Shown piece by piece: positions 11,845 through 24,420 of a stretch of 64,000 nucleotides of DNA. The DNA comes from Peromyscus leucopus (lineage: Eukaryota > Chordata > Mammalia > Rodentia > Cricetidae). A program made the position numbers and the translations under genes. Position 1 is the first letter of the stretch. Each line of letters starts with the position of its first letter. The notes under the pieces are model-generated. The model worked only from the letters and a program-made list of their open reading frames with translations, did no database searches and was not told the origin of the DNA. The DNA is taken from contig NC_051068.1 in assembly GCF_004664715.2 (NCBI RefSeq), forward strand, positions 17,542,668-17,606,667. The letters run 5' to 3'.

Positions 11845-13095
11845 TGTTTAACATACTTAGCTATTAAAAAATGCTAATTACACCTTCTTTTTAATTTCCT
11901 ATCACCCCAGCCGAATGCCTAAGGTGAAAAAACAAAAAACAAAAAATGACACATGCTGTCGTTGATAAGAGGAAAAAGAACTCCATTTCAAGTCTTGAGG
12001 GAACGCAAACTGGTACAACAATTTTAAAAATCAGTATGGTGGTTATTCACAAAGGTCACTCTAGATATGATATATGACCCAGCTGTAGCTGGATTTTCTC
12101 CAGTCCTGCTTGGCTCATGGTCAGGACAAATCTCTCTCACCCACCAGTCCCACAGCCGCTTAGACCCAACTGAGTAAACACACAGAGACTTATATTGTTT
12201 ACAAAGTGTATGGTCACAGCAGGCTTCTTGTTATCTAATTCTTATATCTTAAATTAACTTATATCTATTAGTCTATAAGTTGCCACGTAGCTTGTGCCTT
12301 ACCGGTACCTTGCATCTTGCTTTTCATGGCAGCATCTGGCTGCAGCTCTCTGACACAGCCTTCCACTTCCCAGAATTCTCCTCTTTCCTTGTCCCTTCTA
12401 TACTTCCTGCCTGGCTACTGGCCAATCAGTATTTTATTTATTAACCAATCAGAGCAACACATTTAACAAACAGAATATCCCACAGCAGTACCACTTCCAT
12501 GTATATACAAAAGGGAGTCCATATCCTATTCTAGAGACATCTGCTAGTCCATGTTCATTGTGATTATATTTACAATAGCCAGGAAATGGAAGCACCCTAG
12601 ATTTGCATCAACTAGTAAATGAATAATGAAAATTGTTAGAGTCATACAAAGTAATGTTATTCAGCTATGGAGAAAAATGAAACTATGGAATTTACAACTA
12701 AACAGATGGAGCTGGAAACAATTATTTTGAGAAAGGTAACCCAGACCAAGGGAGATAAACATCACATGTTTTCGGTCCCTGTGGTACTTGGTGTTAAATC
12801 TTCAGATATGTGTTTCAATTGCAAAACTCACAATATACATGAAACTAATGAAGTGCCATGGGAATGGCTATGAACAGAGCAGAGATAGAGTGCACAGATA
12901 AAATTGGAAAAATGGACCAAGTGGAATTAAACTGAGATGGGGATTAGAGGTGGGCAACCAGAGGGAGAAGGGAAAGAGATAAATAAAACCAAAGACCTTT
13001 TGAAAAAGACATCAAAATCTAATGTGCTTTAATATTACTAACATACACTCATACACAGAGAGTCACAGACATATGCACAGAAAAAAATAGAATAG
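11845..13095 (+). mobile_element. LINE-1 ORF2 end and 3' region, split by an LTR
   Basis: The left part (to 12083) reads gggaacgcaaactggtacaa, and the right part (from 12485) continues through a caatagccaggaaatggaag block and a gttattcagctatgg block. These lie in the same order at the end of mammalian L1 ORF2. Joined across the LTR at 12084-12484, the phrase atatgacccagc / agtaccacttcc is continuous L1. The copy is old, full of stops and non-functional. Confidence 0.75.
12084..12484 (-). mobile_element. LTR family 'D', copy 2, inserted in L1
   Basis: The reverse strand runs TGTGGGATATTCTG to CCAGCTACA, 401 bp, with a tataagtctctgtgtgttta block shared with 24722-25084. It interrupts an L1 at gacccagc / gcagtacc, so it is younger than that L1. 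A clean 6-bp target duplication cannot be assigned because the L1 target itself reads cagcag at the junction. Confidence 0.8.
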
Positions 13096-14089
13096 AAAGA
13101 GACAGAATTAAAATGGAGTTACTCTTAAACAGAGGAATAATGCTCCTACTAGACAACAGAGGATAACATACAAAAACTGTGTCATGTAGATAAGGTACAT
13201 CTTTTGGAGCTCTTGCCAATTAGGTCCCAAAGACCACTGAAACATTACATTGTATTGCAATTGCTCTTGGCTATCCTCAGGAACTTGACGATAAGACCTT
13301 ACTTCTAAAGACTCCATATGCTTCAGTCATATAGCACTGCAAAATCAAAGCGGTAAAGAAGCAGGAGATTTATCCCTCCTGACTTGCTTTCAAAGTCCTG
13401 GAAGGTGCTATGCAAGCTTCTTGAGGAGACAAGTAATCATCAGTCATGCTCAACTATAAACATTTCTACCTACAGTAATAACAGACCTGGTGCTATAGTA
13501 GCACAAATATCATGGGAGTAAGCAACAATTACATGACTGTATCTAAATCTCTTTTCACATGATGAAACACATACCTGGCACCATTATCAGTTTAAGAACC
13601 TAAGGATAGACAAGTCAAGGGCCTTAGGGAAGAATGCTGCTAAGTGGACAAAGAATTAAACTGACCAAAAATAATTTACCATTATATCCATTGATTAATG
13701 GATCTCTACTTAATCCCACAACTTAAATGTTCTAATTAAAGTAGATTGTGATTTACATGGTGATATATATCTGGCCAAAGTGAAGAGAATAAAGCATTAC
13801 TGGGAAATGCTCAGTCTAATATAACATGTATAGCTCAATCCCCTCCTAAGTCCTAGGGGTCATTTTGGAAGATGTAGCAGGAAGAACATAAAGCTTCCCT
13901 TCCCCCTGCCCATATCTCCTGTTAATCCCACAGACCTTCCTCTCTAAACCTCTTTCCCCACACTCTGCTGTTTCCTAGTTACCAATACCAGCAGTCATTA
14001 TCTGTAAATACACCAGCAGAGCAAGCCACTAAATCAGGTAATACACAGCCATCACACTTTAGATATATTCAGAGAAGAATCAAAAATAA
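13096..14089. other. Unassigned stretch
   Basis: No recognised gene. Some of the right part may be untranslated leader of the L1 that follows. Confidence 0.4.
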
Positions 14090-15207
14090 AGAACATACTA
14101 CCCACCCAACTAAGACAAACCCAGAAATCAACACCTAGACTGATAATCATCCCAGACCCAGATGCCTAGATGCCAACATAAGAACATAGTCAATAACAGC
14201 CAGGGCAATATGTCTCCACCAGAACCAGCTATTCTAGCAGAGCAAACCCGGAATATTCCAGCATAGCTGAAGCAAAAGAAAAATACTTAACCCTAACTAT
14301 ATGAAGATGAGAGAAGACCTTAAAGAGGAAATAAATAAAACCTTTAAATAAAGGCACAAAAAATGGAAACAAACAGTTAAAGGAAATGAACAAAACTATT
14401 CAAGACCTGAAAAATGGAAATAGAAACAACAAAGAAAATATAAACTGAAGGAATTCTGGAAATGAAAAGTTTAGGAATGAAAACAGATATTACAGACGCA
14501 AACTTTACCAACAGAGGACAAGAGATAGAAATGAGTATCTCAGACACTGAAGTTAAGACAGAAGAAATGGAAACATCAGGCAAAGAAAATGTTGAATCTG
14601 AAAGAAATTCCTGACACAAAACATCCAGGAAATCTAGGATATTACAAGACTAAATATAAGAATAATAAAGAATAGAGAAAAAAGAAACTCTGGTTAAAGA
14701 CACAGAGAATATGTTCAACAAAATTATAGAAGAAAACATCCTATCCTAAAGAAGAAGCCTATCAACATAAAAGAAGCATATAGAACACCAGATAGATTGA
14801 AACAGAAAAGAAGTCTCCTCAACACAGGATAATCAAAACACTAAACATACAGAACAATGAAAGAATATAAAAGCTTCAAGGGAAAACCACCAAGTAACAG
14901 ATAAAGGCAGACCTATCAGAATTACACTGGATTTCTCAATGGAGACTCTAAAAGCCAGAAGGGCCTGGGCACAGACTCTAAGAGACCACAGATGCCAACC
15001 CAAACTACTATTCCCAACAAAACTTTCAATTACCAGAGATGGAGAAAATAAGGTATTCCGTGATAAATCAAATTTAAATAGTATCTATCTACAAATCCAG
15101 CCCTAAAGACGGTGATTCTTAGAAAGAACACTCCAACCCACAAAAGGTAACTAAAACCATGAAAACACAGGAAATAGATAGCCTCATACCTGCAAAGCCA
15201 AAAGAAG

Positions 15208-15210
<3 letters not shown>
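14090..15210 (+). mobile_element. LINE-1 fragment with decayed ORF1
   Basis: The + strand encodes a broken L1 ORF1, the RNA-binding and chaperone protein of LINE-1. The N-terminal coiled-coil part lies around 14280-14600 (runs of Lys/Glu-rich heptads). The C-terminal RNA-binding part is readable at about 14900-15050, where the translation gives KGRPIRIT, then ARRAWA, TLRDH and KLSIT in the order of the family. Stop codons and indels occur throughout. A TC microsatellite follows directly at 15211. Confidence 0.75.
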
Positions 15211-15289
<79 letters not shown>

Positions 15290-15290
15290 C
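15211..15290 (+). repeat. (TC)n microsatellite
   Basis: Eighty bases of almost pure TC with a single ccc interruption near 15270. Reading frames across it on the - strand give Arg-Glu repeats that are artefacts. Confidence 0.97.
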
Positions 15291-16170
15291 ATACTCACAC
15301 AAATAATAAGAACAATAATAATATAACAGCAAAGAACAATCATTGGTCATTGATATTTCTCAGTATAAGTGGTCCCAATTATCAAATGAGAAGAAACAGA
15401 CTAACAGAATGGATGTAAAACAGGCATTCTGCTGCTGCATACAAGAACACGTTTCAATACCAAGGATAGACATTATCTCAGGGAAAAGGGTTGGAAAAAG
15501 ATATTCCAAGCAAATGGACCTATGAAACATGCTAGTATAGCCATTTTAATATCTGTCAAAATATGCTATCACCCATTCAAGTCCCCTAAATAGCCTCAAA
15601 GTCAGACTAAAATCCAGAACTGTATTTTATTATTAGTTCTGGGAATCTGTTTTCACCATGATGGTCTAGGTATATACCTTGATATAAATATATAGATAAA
15701 AGTACAAAGGTATATACTTTGATAAAAATGTCACTGCATTATCACTACCTTTTATAACTTGCTTACATTTTGTCAAAAAATACAGAGTAACAATATGTAC
15801 CTCTAAAAATAGTATAAGGTAAAAATTATAAGGTAATTATAAGGTAAAAATTAAAAAAAATGCTACTTTTGTATTATATGTACATGTTCTGTAATTGCTC
15901 TAAGTATGTAATGATCAAACATTAAAATGCACAGTGTGGTTGATTATTCATTGGGCACAATTTCCCCTCTACAATTTAAGTATTTGGATAAAATCCCCAA
16001 ATATAATTTCAGGCCCTTCTGTAATTATAGTCATTAGCAAATATCCGGCCAGGACCATCTCTGGGCAAAAGTATTTTATTTGAAATACTTCCCAGATTTC
16101 CTAGTACAGACTGCAGATAAGCATTCAGACTATCTGTTGGTTCCTGAGATGAGATAAAAAATTTACACTA
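15291..16170. other. Unassigned AT-rich stretch
   Basis: No gene or repeat family recognised. Confidence 0.45.
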
Positions 16171-16183
16171 AGACAACTACCCA

Positions 16184-16376
16184 GGGGCTAGAGAGATGAC
16201 TCAGTGGTTAAGAACACCAACTGCTCTTCCAGAGGTCCTGAGTTCAATTTCCAGCAACCACATGGTGGCTCACAATCGCCTGTAATGAGATTTGGTGCCC
16301 TCTTCTGGACTGCAGGGACACATACAGACAGAATACTGTGTACACAATACATAAATAAATCTTAAAAAAAAAAAAA
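16184..16376 (+). mobile_element. B2 SINE
   Basis: A tRNA-derived head (ggggctagagagatgactca) with Pol III A and B boxes (agtggttaaga and gagttcaattt) is followed by the B2 body and a poly-A tail. The flanks gacaactaccca before and gataaccaccca after the tail agree at 10 of 12 positions, a target-site duplication. Confidence 0.95.
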
Positions 16377-16389
16377 GATAACCACCCAA

Positions 16390-17130
16390 GCCAGGCAGAT
16401 GTTCAATTTAAGTTTGCCCCTCCTTTTTCCAAGTGTTTATCTCTAGTTCTAAAGATCCCTTTAACAATTAACTAGCAGGTCTTTCACATACCAGATACAT
16501 CAAGCTATGCTGCAGGTTGTCTTGTTACCAAGTACACTACACTCCCCCTGCGCTGCCAGAAATGGCACAGCCAAGATAACCTTGGACAGGTAGGGCACCA
16601 AAGGAAAAAAGGCAGTTTTATTTTCACTCATGACTTAGTGACTTATAGACTCCTAACATTTTACCTGACCACTTCTAAAACTATAGTTTCAGCACATAAA
16701 TTCCCTCTTTAGATATATTAACTAAATTTAGCCTCTAGTTGATTCATTGCCCATTAGTCACTTCCCTTTTGGGTTGCTAATGATAGCTGGAATTACTGCT
16801 GTTTGTGTGGATCCTATCACCTCTCTGTTTGACCCTGAAGGAATTCAAGCTGTGTGACATTGCTTTGGCCAGAGTATTGCTGATTGCATGGGTATATCCC
16901 GGAAAACCTCAGAGACTTAAAAAAAAAAAAAAATAGAACTAAGATGGGGTAGAAGTAAGATGAGCAGAAATAAGATGGAAAACTAAGAACACAGAGAGAA
17001 TGGCCAAAAATGTAGAGTTAGGCAAGAAAGGAACTAAGTATGAGAGCAGAAAAGGAGCTGTGTAGAGAGAGAACTGACTCAGAAGAATAATGTGAATGGA
17101 CCAAAGAGCTTGGTGTTTGTTGCTCTGATT
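16390..17130. other. Unassigned; diverged relative of about 10900-11300
   Basis: See 10349-11844. No coding content was seen. Confidence 0.4.
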
Positions 17131-18060
17131 AAATTCTCTAACCAAAGCCAGGTGGTGGTGGTGCATGCCTTTAATCTCAGCACTTGGGAGGCAGAGGCGG
17201 GTGAATCTCTGTGAGTTCAAGGCGAGCCTGCTCTACAGAGTGAGTTCCAGGACAGGTGCCAAAGCTACTCAGAGAAACTCAGTCTTGAAGAAAAAATTCT
17301 CTAAGCAAATCAACTCAGGTAATGAACAGGTTTATTTGGTTGAAACCCCTAAGTCACAGTTCACCATTTTGGAAGCGTAGGATAGAAACTCAAGCTAATA
17401 ACCAAAGGTAAAATGTGTGGAGCCATTGTTTCCTGCCTTTCTTGTTTTCTCACTGTCTTGAGCTCAGCTAGCTCTCTTACCCAGCCCAGGCTTATTGCAC
17501 ACTCAGTGGAAGAGCCTTCCCACATTCATCATCAATGAACACAATCTCTCTCAGAATCAGCAGCCGGATAGTCTGATCTAGGCACATCCTCAATTGATGT
17601 TCCCTCAAATGACTCTATGCTATGTCATGTTGACAGTTGAGGCTAATTAGGAAAAAGAGACAATAATATATGAGAAGGTTTTAAAAATCCAAAGCTAATG
17701 TATTAACCATATCAACCACTTAAGCAGCAAAAACCTAAACGTGAAGATAGCAACACAGATATGCCAAGAAATGAGAAGAGGCAGGCCTCTAAGATCAAGA
17801 GAGAAACTAAAACTCTCTCTCTCTCTCCACAGGAAGTTCCCAAACCAAGAAAAACTATATATAGTACATTTTCTGAATACATAAATTGGTGCAGGTGCAT
17901 CACTTTCCAAAAAATAACATAATTAGGTGATAATTAACAAAATCAATAACTAGATTGCACACTGGCAAAACAAAACACAAAGACAGAACTACAAATATAT
18001 TAACATGGTCCCTTGAACAAGAACTACAAGATTCTAATCAAAATCAAACTGCCAAGAAAT
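17105..18060 (+). repeat. Medium-copy rodent repeat 'R', copy 1
   Basis: Matches 40060-40980 in the same orientation. Shared landmarks are gctctgattaaattct, agctagctctctta, cagttgaggctaa, cacagatatgccaagaaatg and gaacaagaactacaagat. It is interrupted by a B1 (17147-17294). It resembles an abundant rodent dispersed repeat; the name is not certain. Confidence 0.65.
17147..17294 (+). mobile_element. B1 SINE
   Basis: 7SL-derived B1 with the cctttaatctcagcacttgg block. A 15-bp target duplication, aattctctaaccaaa at 17132-17146 and aattctctaagcaaa at 17295-17309, has one mismatch. Confidence 0.95.
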
Positions 18061-18188
18061 AACTGGCCAGCACTCATCCTGTGCACTCCAGTTTTCTTGG
18101 GGGATCTCTCTGGCACCTTATTACATCATCAACAGGTGACTATGTCCCAGCCTAAAAGCCGGACGTGCACTCCCACATGCTTTCTAGG

Positions 18189-18206
18189 TCTCTGTCTCTG
18201 TCTCTG

Positions 18207-18280
<74 letters not shown>
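18189..18280 (+). repeat. (TCTCTG)n / (TC)n microsatellite
   Basis: A hexamer run that passes into pure TC. It lies in a CT-rich segment just upstream of an aataaagccc signal. Confidence 0.95.
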
Positions 18281-18282
<2 letters not shown>

Positions 18283-18299
18283 CCTCTCTAGGTCTCTAT

Positions 18300-18500
18300 C
18301 TCTGTCTCTCTCTGAACTCCTCTCTTTCTGTTTCCTCTCTGCCAGGCCTGGCTTCTCCTGTTCTATCCCCTCTTCTCTCTAATAAAGCCCATTCTAACTC
18401 TGGTAACCATGGCTCGTGATTCTTCTGCTCCTGATTCTTCTGCGGACTGAACCAAGGCCGCTGCTGCAGTTACCACCCCCACGATATCCAGTGTCAAACA
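18300..18500 (+). mobile_element. LTR-like 3' part, family 'F'
   Basis: A CT-rich tract is followed by aataaagcccattctaactc, then a ggtaaccatggct block and a gattcttctgc block. The same order (CT tract, aataaagctc, ggtaaccatggctg, gattcttcct) recurs at 33780-33960. This looks like the R-U5 part of an LTR; its start was not found. Confidence 0.45.
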
Positions 18501-18880
18501 CCAGCGCACCATATACCCTGTCAGATACTAGATCATGGAATGCCCTCTCACCCTCCCTCCACCAGATGGACATCCCTAACATCCTAACCTTTGTGGGTAC
18601 ATATGGTTGCTGGTAGGGCTTCTACCTAAACAGGCTCCATTGCTTTAGAAGTTTTCTTCCTGAAATTCAGGGCAAACTATTGGCAAATGAATGGAAGTAA
18701 AAAGTGTGGTCTTCATGGTATGTTGAATACTTTAAGAATAATGGAGCTAGGAAGAATGCCTTTATGAGCACTATTGTCAAACAGCACAACACAGCTGCAT
18801 TATTCAGGGTTTTCTAGATGAACAGGAGTGGTTATTAGTTTTTAGACATACCTGACCCACCACTTGAGGTCCTGGCAGGA
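18500..18880. other. Unassigned stretch
   Basis: No recognised gene or repeat. Confidence 0.4.
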
Positions 18881-18884
18881 TGTG

Positions 18885-19265
18885 CCTGCTAACATTCAGG
18901 CAAATGGCCAGCCATCCCCAGGGTCCTATGGCCATGCATGCATTGTCAGTATTCAGGCACATGCTTAGTCAGCCCTGGGTCCTGTGGCCATAAATCACTA
19001 TGCAATCTAGGCGCATGCACTGTGTGGCTGCATAAGTCTCTACAGGCATGAACTAAGCCTCCTTTAAAAGATGGGCCCCTCCTGCATCCAGTCTCTTCTT
19101 ACTCTTCTTCTCTCCTCAGCCCCTGTCTGTTTTCTCTTTCTGCTTTTTCCCACCAATTCTCTTCCTATGAAGCCATGTCTGCACTCCCTCTTCCCCCTTT
19201 CGCATCTCTTCCTCTCTTATTCCTTTTATCTCCAGAGATGCACTCTGCAATGGTAGAATGAATCT
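18885..19265 (+). mobile_element. LTR-like segment with short tandem units
   Basis: Two diverged units of about 56 bases lie at 18898-18953 and 18954-19009, each with a cagggtcctatggcca / ccctgggtcctgtggcca block and a caggcacatgc-type end. A pyrimidine-rich tract follows. Tandem U3 units upstream of a CT tract suggest an LTR, but no termini or polyadenylation signal could be fixed. Confidence 0.35.
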
Positions 19266-19584
19266 CTTCACATCTGTAGAAAGTGGATTTATTAGAATGT
19301 CTCACAGGCTGCGGTCCAGGTAGTCCAATAATGACTATCTACCAAGGGGAAACTGAAGAACCCAGTAGATGTTCAGACCATGAGGCTATATGTCTCAACT
19401 GATCTTCACTATACATCAGAATTCTGAGGAAGTAGGCCATAATGCTAGTAAAGGAATGAACATGGTAGCCAGAGGTAGGACAAGCAGGCAAAGAGAGGGA
19501 GCTTCCTTCTTCAATATCCTTTATATATGTAGGCTGCCACCTGAAGGTGCTATCCACATTAAAGCTGGATCTTAAATTCTTTCT

Positions 19585-20272
19585 TCTTTTTATTAATAAG
19601 AAATTTTCCATTCATTTCATATACTAATCACAGATCCTCCCTTCTCATGCCCCAAGCCTTCCCCCACAACCCATCCCCCATTCCTATCTCCTCCAAGGCA
19701 AGGCCTTCCATGGGTAATCAGCAGAGCCTGGTGCATTCAGCTGAGGCAGGTCCAAGCCCTTCCCCCTGCACGAAGGCTGTGCAATGTGTCTCAGCATAGG
19801 CTCTGGGTTCCAAAAAGCCTGCTCATGCACCAATGAGGGATCCCAAACCCATTGCCAGGTGGACTCCTAAACAATTCAAGCTAAACTTTCTTGCCTATGC
19901 AGAGGGTCTAGTCCAATCTCATGGGGGCTCCACAGCTATTGACCCATAGTTCATGAGTTCCCACTAATTTGGCCTGGCTGATCTCCATGTCCCTTGCTCA
20001 TAAAATCCCTCCTCTGTCTCATTGACTGACCCCTGGAACTTGGCTAGGCACCCAGTCATGGAATAGGGACAGAGTGGGAAAGCAAGGAAAGAGACACCAT
20101 GAAAGATAGGAATAGGGAAAGACAGGGTCCTAGGGAAGTTCCCAGGACTCCACAGGGATGACCCCAATTTAGACTACTAGCAATAGTGGAGAGGATGAAT
20201 GAATTGGCCTACTCTGGTAATCAGATTGGTTAATGCCCTGTCATCATAGAGCCTTCACCCAGTAACTGAAGA
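19585..20272 (-). mobile_element. LINE-1 3' end (reverse)
   Basis: Read on the reverse strand, this is the rodent L1 3' untranslated region. Its blocks are ccccatgggagattgg-like, catgaactatgg, ggaggccttgcctt-like, and it ends with aatggaaaatttcttatta. The L1 ends at 30596-31135 and 39556-39930 carry the same order. No coding capacity. Confidence 0.85.
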
Positions 20273-20311
20273 AAGCAGATGCAGGGATCTTATTCTTTGA
20301 TTGTTTTGTGG

Positions 20312-20446
20312 TATTTTCCAGACAGGGTTTATCTGTGTAGCTTTGGAACTCATTCTCTAGACCAGGCTGGCCTCAAACTCAGAAATTCCAACTGCCTGTG
20401 TCTCCTGAGTGCTGGAGTTAAAGGTGTGCTCTTGCACCAGACTGCC
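20312..20446 (-). mobile_element. B1 SINE (reverse)
   Basis: The + strand reads cagacagggtttatctgtgt, then gaccaggctggcct, then a gtgctggagttaaaggtgtg block: the antisense of B1. Confidence 0.9.
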
Positions 20447-21289
20447 AAAGGTGGATATTATTACCTCAAATGATCCAGATTAAAGATGGGTCTTTAATTT
20501 CAAAACCTTTAATAAAAATCCCTCACAGGTGTACCCAACTCTCTGGGTTTTAATTCCAGACGTAGTCAGTTTGACTACCAAGAATAGCCATCACAAGAGC
20601 CAAGACAGAAGAAAAAAGAAATATTTATTACCTGCAGAAGACAAGGAGACCATGGGAGTTATTTCCAAAGCAATGCTTTTCCTAAACAAGGGAACCATGG
20701 GGAGTTTACTTAGGGAGGCTGGAAATGTTCATGTAGAGTTCTCTCTATTCCTAAGCATGCTCAGTTAACAAATCTCCTTCTGAACATGATCACAATGTAA
20801 AAGCAGAGACATTTAGGGCCAATATTACCTCAAAGTCATTTGGGATATATGTATAATAAAAATGATGGAAAGAAATGCCTTTGGCATGTTCATCTTATAC
20901 CACAAGGCCTTAGCTGAAAAATCATGTAAATGACACTATGAAAGTTGATTGCTTTGGAGCCTATGCTACCTGTCAATCTTGATGTTTAATCTAAAGGATA
21001 GATATACCAATGCCACAATTCTCACAAATCCAAAAGAGAGAGAACACAAATACAGAAAACATCAAGGAGAAGTCACCTAACATCACCGTATACTCTGCTC
21101 TTAGACGAATGGGTATGCTGAGCTCTATTAATCTCAGAAGAAAGCTGCTTTTGCCTTTGAGCAGGCTGGGGCAGAGGAAGGCCACAGCTGCTTCTGTGCA
21201 AGACTAGAAGAGTTCATTTTAACTAACCCAAGCTGCTGTCTGTCTCAGGGTTGTGACATCACTATAGAGAATTCCAGTTTTCTTTTTCC
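20447..21289. other. Unassigned stretch
   Basis: No gene or repeat recognised. Open frames are short and without domains. Confidence 0.45.
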
Positions 21290-21486
21290 TAATGTATTTT
21301 AAAATTTTAGTTATATGAATGTTTTGTCTGAACATGTCTTGCACAGTACCTATCTATACCTGCCAGAAGAGGTCAGGAGATGCCTTGGACTTGATTAACA
21401 GCAAATGCTGTGTTTTCTGGGAATGAAACCTGAGTTCTCTCTAACAATACACAGTACTCTTCATTGCTGAGCCATCTTTTTAGCCC
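21290..21486 (-). mobile_element. B2 SINE (reverse, old)
   Basis: Antisense B2 landmarks are present: ccagaagaggtcaggagatg, a diverged middle, and ttgctgagccatctttttag at the right end (antisense of the Pol III A-box region). Confidence 0.85.
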
Positions 21487-22109
21487 CTCTTTTTATATTT
21501 AAATTCATTTCCACAAATTGTCAATTAAATGATATTACATCAGTTTCATCTTCTATCACTTCTTTCTATCCCTTCCCAAATCCCTCCTAACTTCTTCATT
21601 ATTAAGTATGTGTGAATAATTATGCTGAAATACAAGAATCCAACGTGCTGCATCTGCTTTTGTTAGTTGTGTGCATGTAGTTTAAGGGCTGACCATGTTG
21701 TATTGGATAAACAATTAGGGAGCTCATCCCTGCCTGAGGCTAATTTTTTCAACTGGAGGAGAATTTCCCTTTTTAATAAGTATCAGGTGTCTAACCCTAA
21801 CTAGGCTTCCTAGGACAGGAAATATAATCAAGAATAGAAAACTTAGAATGTAAAATACTTTGGCAGTTAAGAATACTAAAGATTCCTCCAGAGCACACAG
21901 ATTCCATTCCCCACACATATCAAAGCTCACTATTATTGGTAACTCCAGTATAAGGGGTTCTGACACCATCTCCTGGCCTCCCTGTCCATAAGAAGAGGAT
22001 ACTTGACCATAATAATTATTTTTCAAGCTGTGAGGTACTGCATTCTCTTAGTATCAGTACTGCACCCCAGGCAGTGAAGCAGGAAGGTCACTGTGAGTTT
22101 TAAAACAAG

Positions 22110-22112
<3 letters not shown>
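21487..22112. other. Unassigned stretch
   Basis: AT-rich; the part near 21850-22110 may contain an old SINE remnant but is too diverged to call. Confidence 0.35.
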
Positions 22113-22154
<42 letters not shown>

Positions 22155-22173
22155 CACAACACACAACACACAC
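22113..22173 (+). repeat. (AC)n microsatellite
   Basis: About 40 bases of pure AC followed by interrupted acaacac units. Confidence 0.95.
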
Positions 22174-22279
22174 TGGGAAAGAACAAAACTGACTAACACA
22201 CCAGAAAGGACCATTGAAAAACTGGGACAATACAATACCTCTTAAAGTCATTTCACAGAACCCTCTGTATAGTTATCAT

Positions 22280-22610
22280 TCAATTCCTCTGCTGGAACAC
22301 ACCATGTCCAAAGCAATTTATAAAGGAAAACATTAAATTGGGCTTACAGCTCCAGAAGGTTGGAGTCCACGATGGCCCGGTAAACCCATGGCAGAAGAAA
22401 AGCTGAGAGTTCACACTGTGTACCTCAAGCAGGAAGTAGAGAGCACACTGGGCATGGTGAGAGGCTTGGGAGCCTCAAAGCCCACCCCCATGAGACTCCT
22501 CCTTCAAAGAGCCATGCCTCTGCTCCTTCCCAAGTAGTTCTACTAACTGGGGGAACAAGCAGTTGACTACATGAGTCTATGGGTACCATTCTTATTTAAC
22601 CGCCACATGC
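22280..22610 (+). repeat. Medium-copy rodent repeat
   Basis: Landmarks include ttgggcttacagctccagaa, ctcaaagcccacccccatga, ctccttcaaagagcc and ctactaactgggggaacaag, the order seen in a common rodent dispersed repeat. A shorter relative lies at about 39190-39390. Family name uncertain. Confidence 0.55.
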
Positions 22611-23008
22611 TTCTTCAATACTAAGAACGACTTTTTATCTCACCACACTCTCCTCTATTCTTAAGGGAGGCTGTTACGTTTCAAACATACAATGGAACAG
22701 AATGAACATTCCCATTTCTCATAAAAAGAATCAGAGCATAACAAGGACAGACCAAAGTAAGACACAGCAAACATCAAATATTGTAGTACCTTGTCAAGCA
22801 TCGTGAGATTGTGATGAACTTGCCTGGACTCCAAAGGGCTTAGGTATTCCCTTTCCTCCAGCTCTGTCAGCTGCAGCACACATAACCTCTCTTTTAGGGC
22901 AGCTCACCAAATTCCTACAGCTTTCTCATACAATGCCACCATGGTCCTCATATTTCCAGTCTCCTATGTATGGATTGCTATTCTGCTTTATTGAAAGTAG
23001 GTTAGAGG
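22611..23008. other. Unassigned stretch
   Basis: No recognised gene or repeat. Confidence 0.4.
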
Positions 23009-23120
23009 GACTGGAAAGATTGCTCAGTGGTTAAGAGAACTGGCAGCTATTCCTACGGTCCAGGGTTCTGTTCCTAGCACCCACATGACAGCTCAAAATT
23101 GTCTCTAAGGACAATTCCAC
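23009..23120 (+). mobile_element. B2 SINE, 5' part
   Basis: Starts gggactggaaagattgctca with agtggttaagag (A box), and passes a diverged middle to cacccacatgacagctcaaa. It lacks the 3' half and tail. Confidence 0.8.
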
Positions 23121-24295
23121 AGGAACCATACAACTAAATAATTGGGTATAAACTGGTATATTACATTGATTTGGTTTATAATCTCATTGAATTATACCAA
23201 TGAGAGGTTTGTTTATGAGTCCTGACATTGATTCAAAAATTAGTGACACAAACATATACTTCTGTCCTATAAGTGAACATGAGCGAGTTGTCTGAGTTAC
23301 TGTCTTCCTTACAGCAACAAAGTAACTGACAATAGGTAATGTAAGGAATGAAAGGTATGTTATAGCTTAAGTTCCACAGGGAAATACTCCATTATGGTGG
23401 GGAAGACTTGGAAACAGTGTTGGTAGTCTAGCTCCAGAATTGGGTCCAAGATTAGGAATCAGAGCAAATAGAAATTTCCTACAGGTGTAAACTTGAATGT
23501 CCACAGCAATACATTTCTCAAAGGAGGCTCCATTTCCTAATAATTGAACAACTGCAAATACCACTGCCAACTTGAGATCCAGGGTTCAAATTCATTAACT
23601 GGAGGATATTTTACATTTCAAATTTTAAAAGTTAATTCTTGGGTCAAATATCCCTGACCATGATCTAGTAACATACATTTAATTAATGCAAAATGCATGT
23701 TCCCTTACAATAAAAGTCTTATAAAGGTTATTTTTCACTTAAAAGAGTACTAAGAGCATTATGAACAAGGAAATTAAAATATATTAACATAGACAACTCT
23801 CATAATGGAGATGGGCATTGCTTGCCAAACAATTGAAAAGCTACAACACAAATGCAGTTAGCACCCAGGGTTAGAAAATGAGACTATGTCTCAAAACACA
23901 CTCACTCCAAAAATCTCTACTTAAAGGTCAGGCCTGAGAAGATGGGTTAGCAGACAAAGTACTCACCTTGCAACTGAGACCTGAGTTATTATACCTTTAA
24001 ATTCTGCATTATAAAGCCAGTTGCAACATTGCATTCTTATAATCCAATGCTTTTAAGGCAACATAGGAGGCAGAGAGGAGAAACCCTATAATTTTATGTG
24101 TGTTTGGTAGTAAAATAGAGACCCTGTCTCACACATGGTGAAGAGACAGGACCAACACTGAAGGTTGTCCTCTGACTTTTCCACCCATCCCATGGCACAC
24201 ATGAACATCTTCCACACCCACACAGAAATGAGCACATACATAAAGCAACCATAAGTGAATAAATAATAAAATTACAAATTGGATGATGTGCCACA
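23121..24295. other. Mostly unassigned; possible old repeats
   Basis: The block at 23290-23580 resembles a decayed member of the dispersed repeat at 22280-22610, and 23930-24080 an old B2/B3-type SINE. Both are too diverged for a firm call. No gene seen. Confidence 0.35.
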
Positions 24296-24420
24296 CATCT
24301 TCTTTTCCAGTACCTAGGAGTCAGAGGCAGGCAAATTCTGGGAGTTTCAGGCCAGCCTGGGCTACATTGTGAGTTCCGGAAAGCCAGAGCAACATAGAAA
24401 GGCCCTCTTTTGAAATAAAA
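24296..24420 (+). mobile_element. Old B1-type SINE
   Basis: Readable B1 blocks (agtcagaggcaggcaaattc, ggccagcctgggctacat, gtgagttccggaaagcc) with many substitutions and an A-rich end. Confidence 0.75.

Noticed and set aside
15030..15350. Arg-Glu-rich open frames on the - strand
   Set aside because: Translation of the TC microsatellite at 15211-15290.
18013..18419. Leu/Ser-rich open frames
   Set aside because: Translation of the TCTCTG/TC repeat at 18189-18280.
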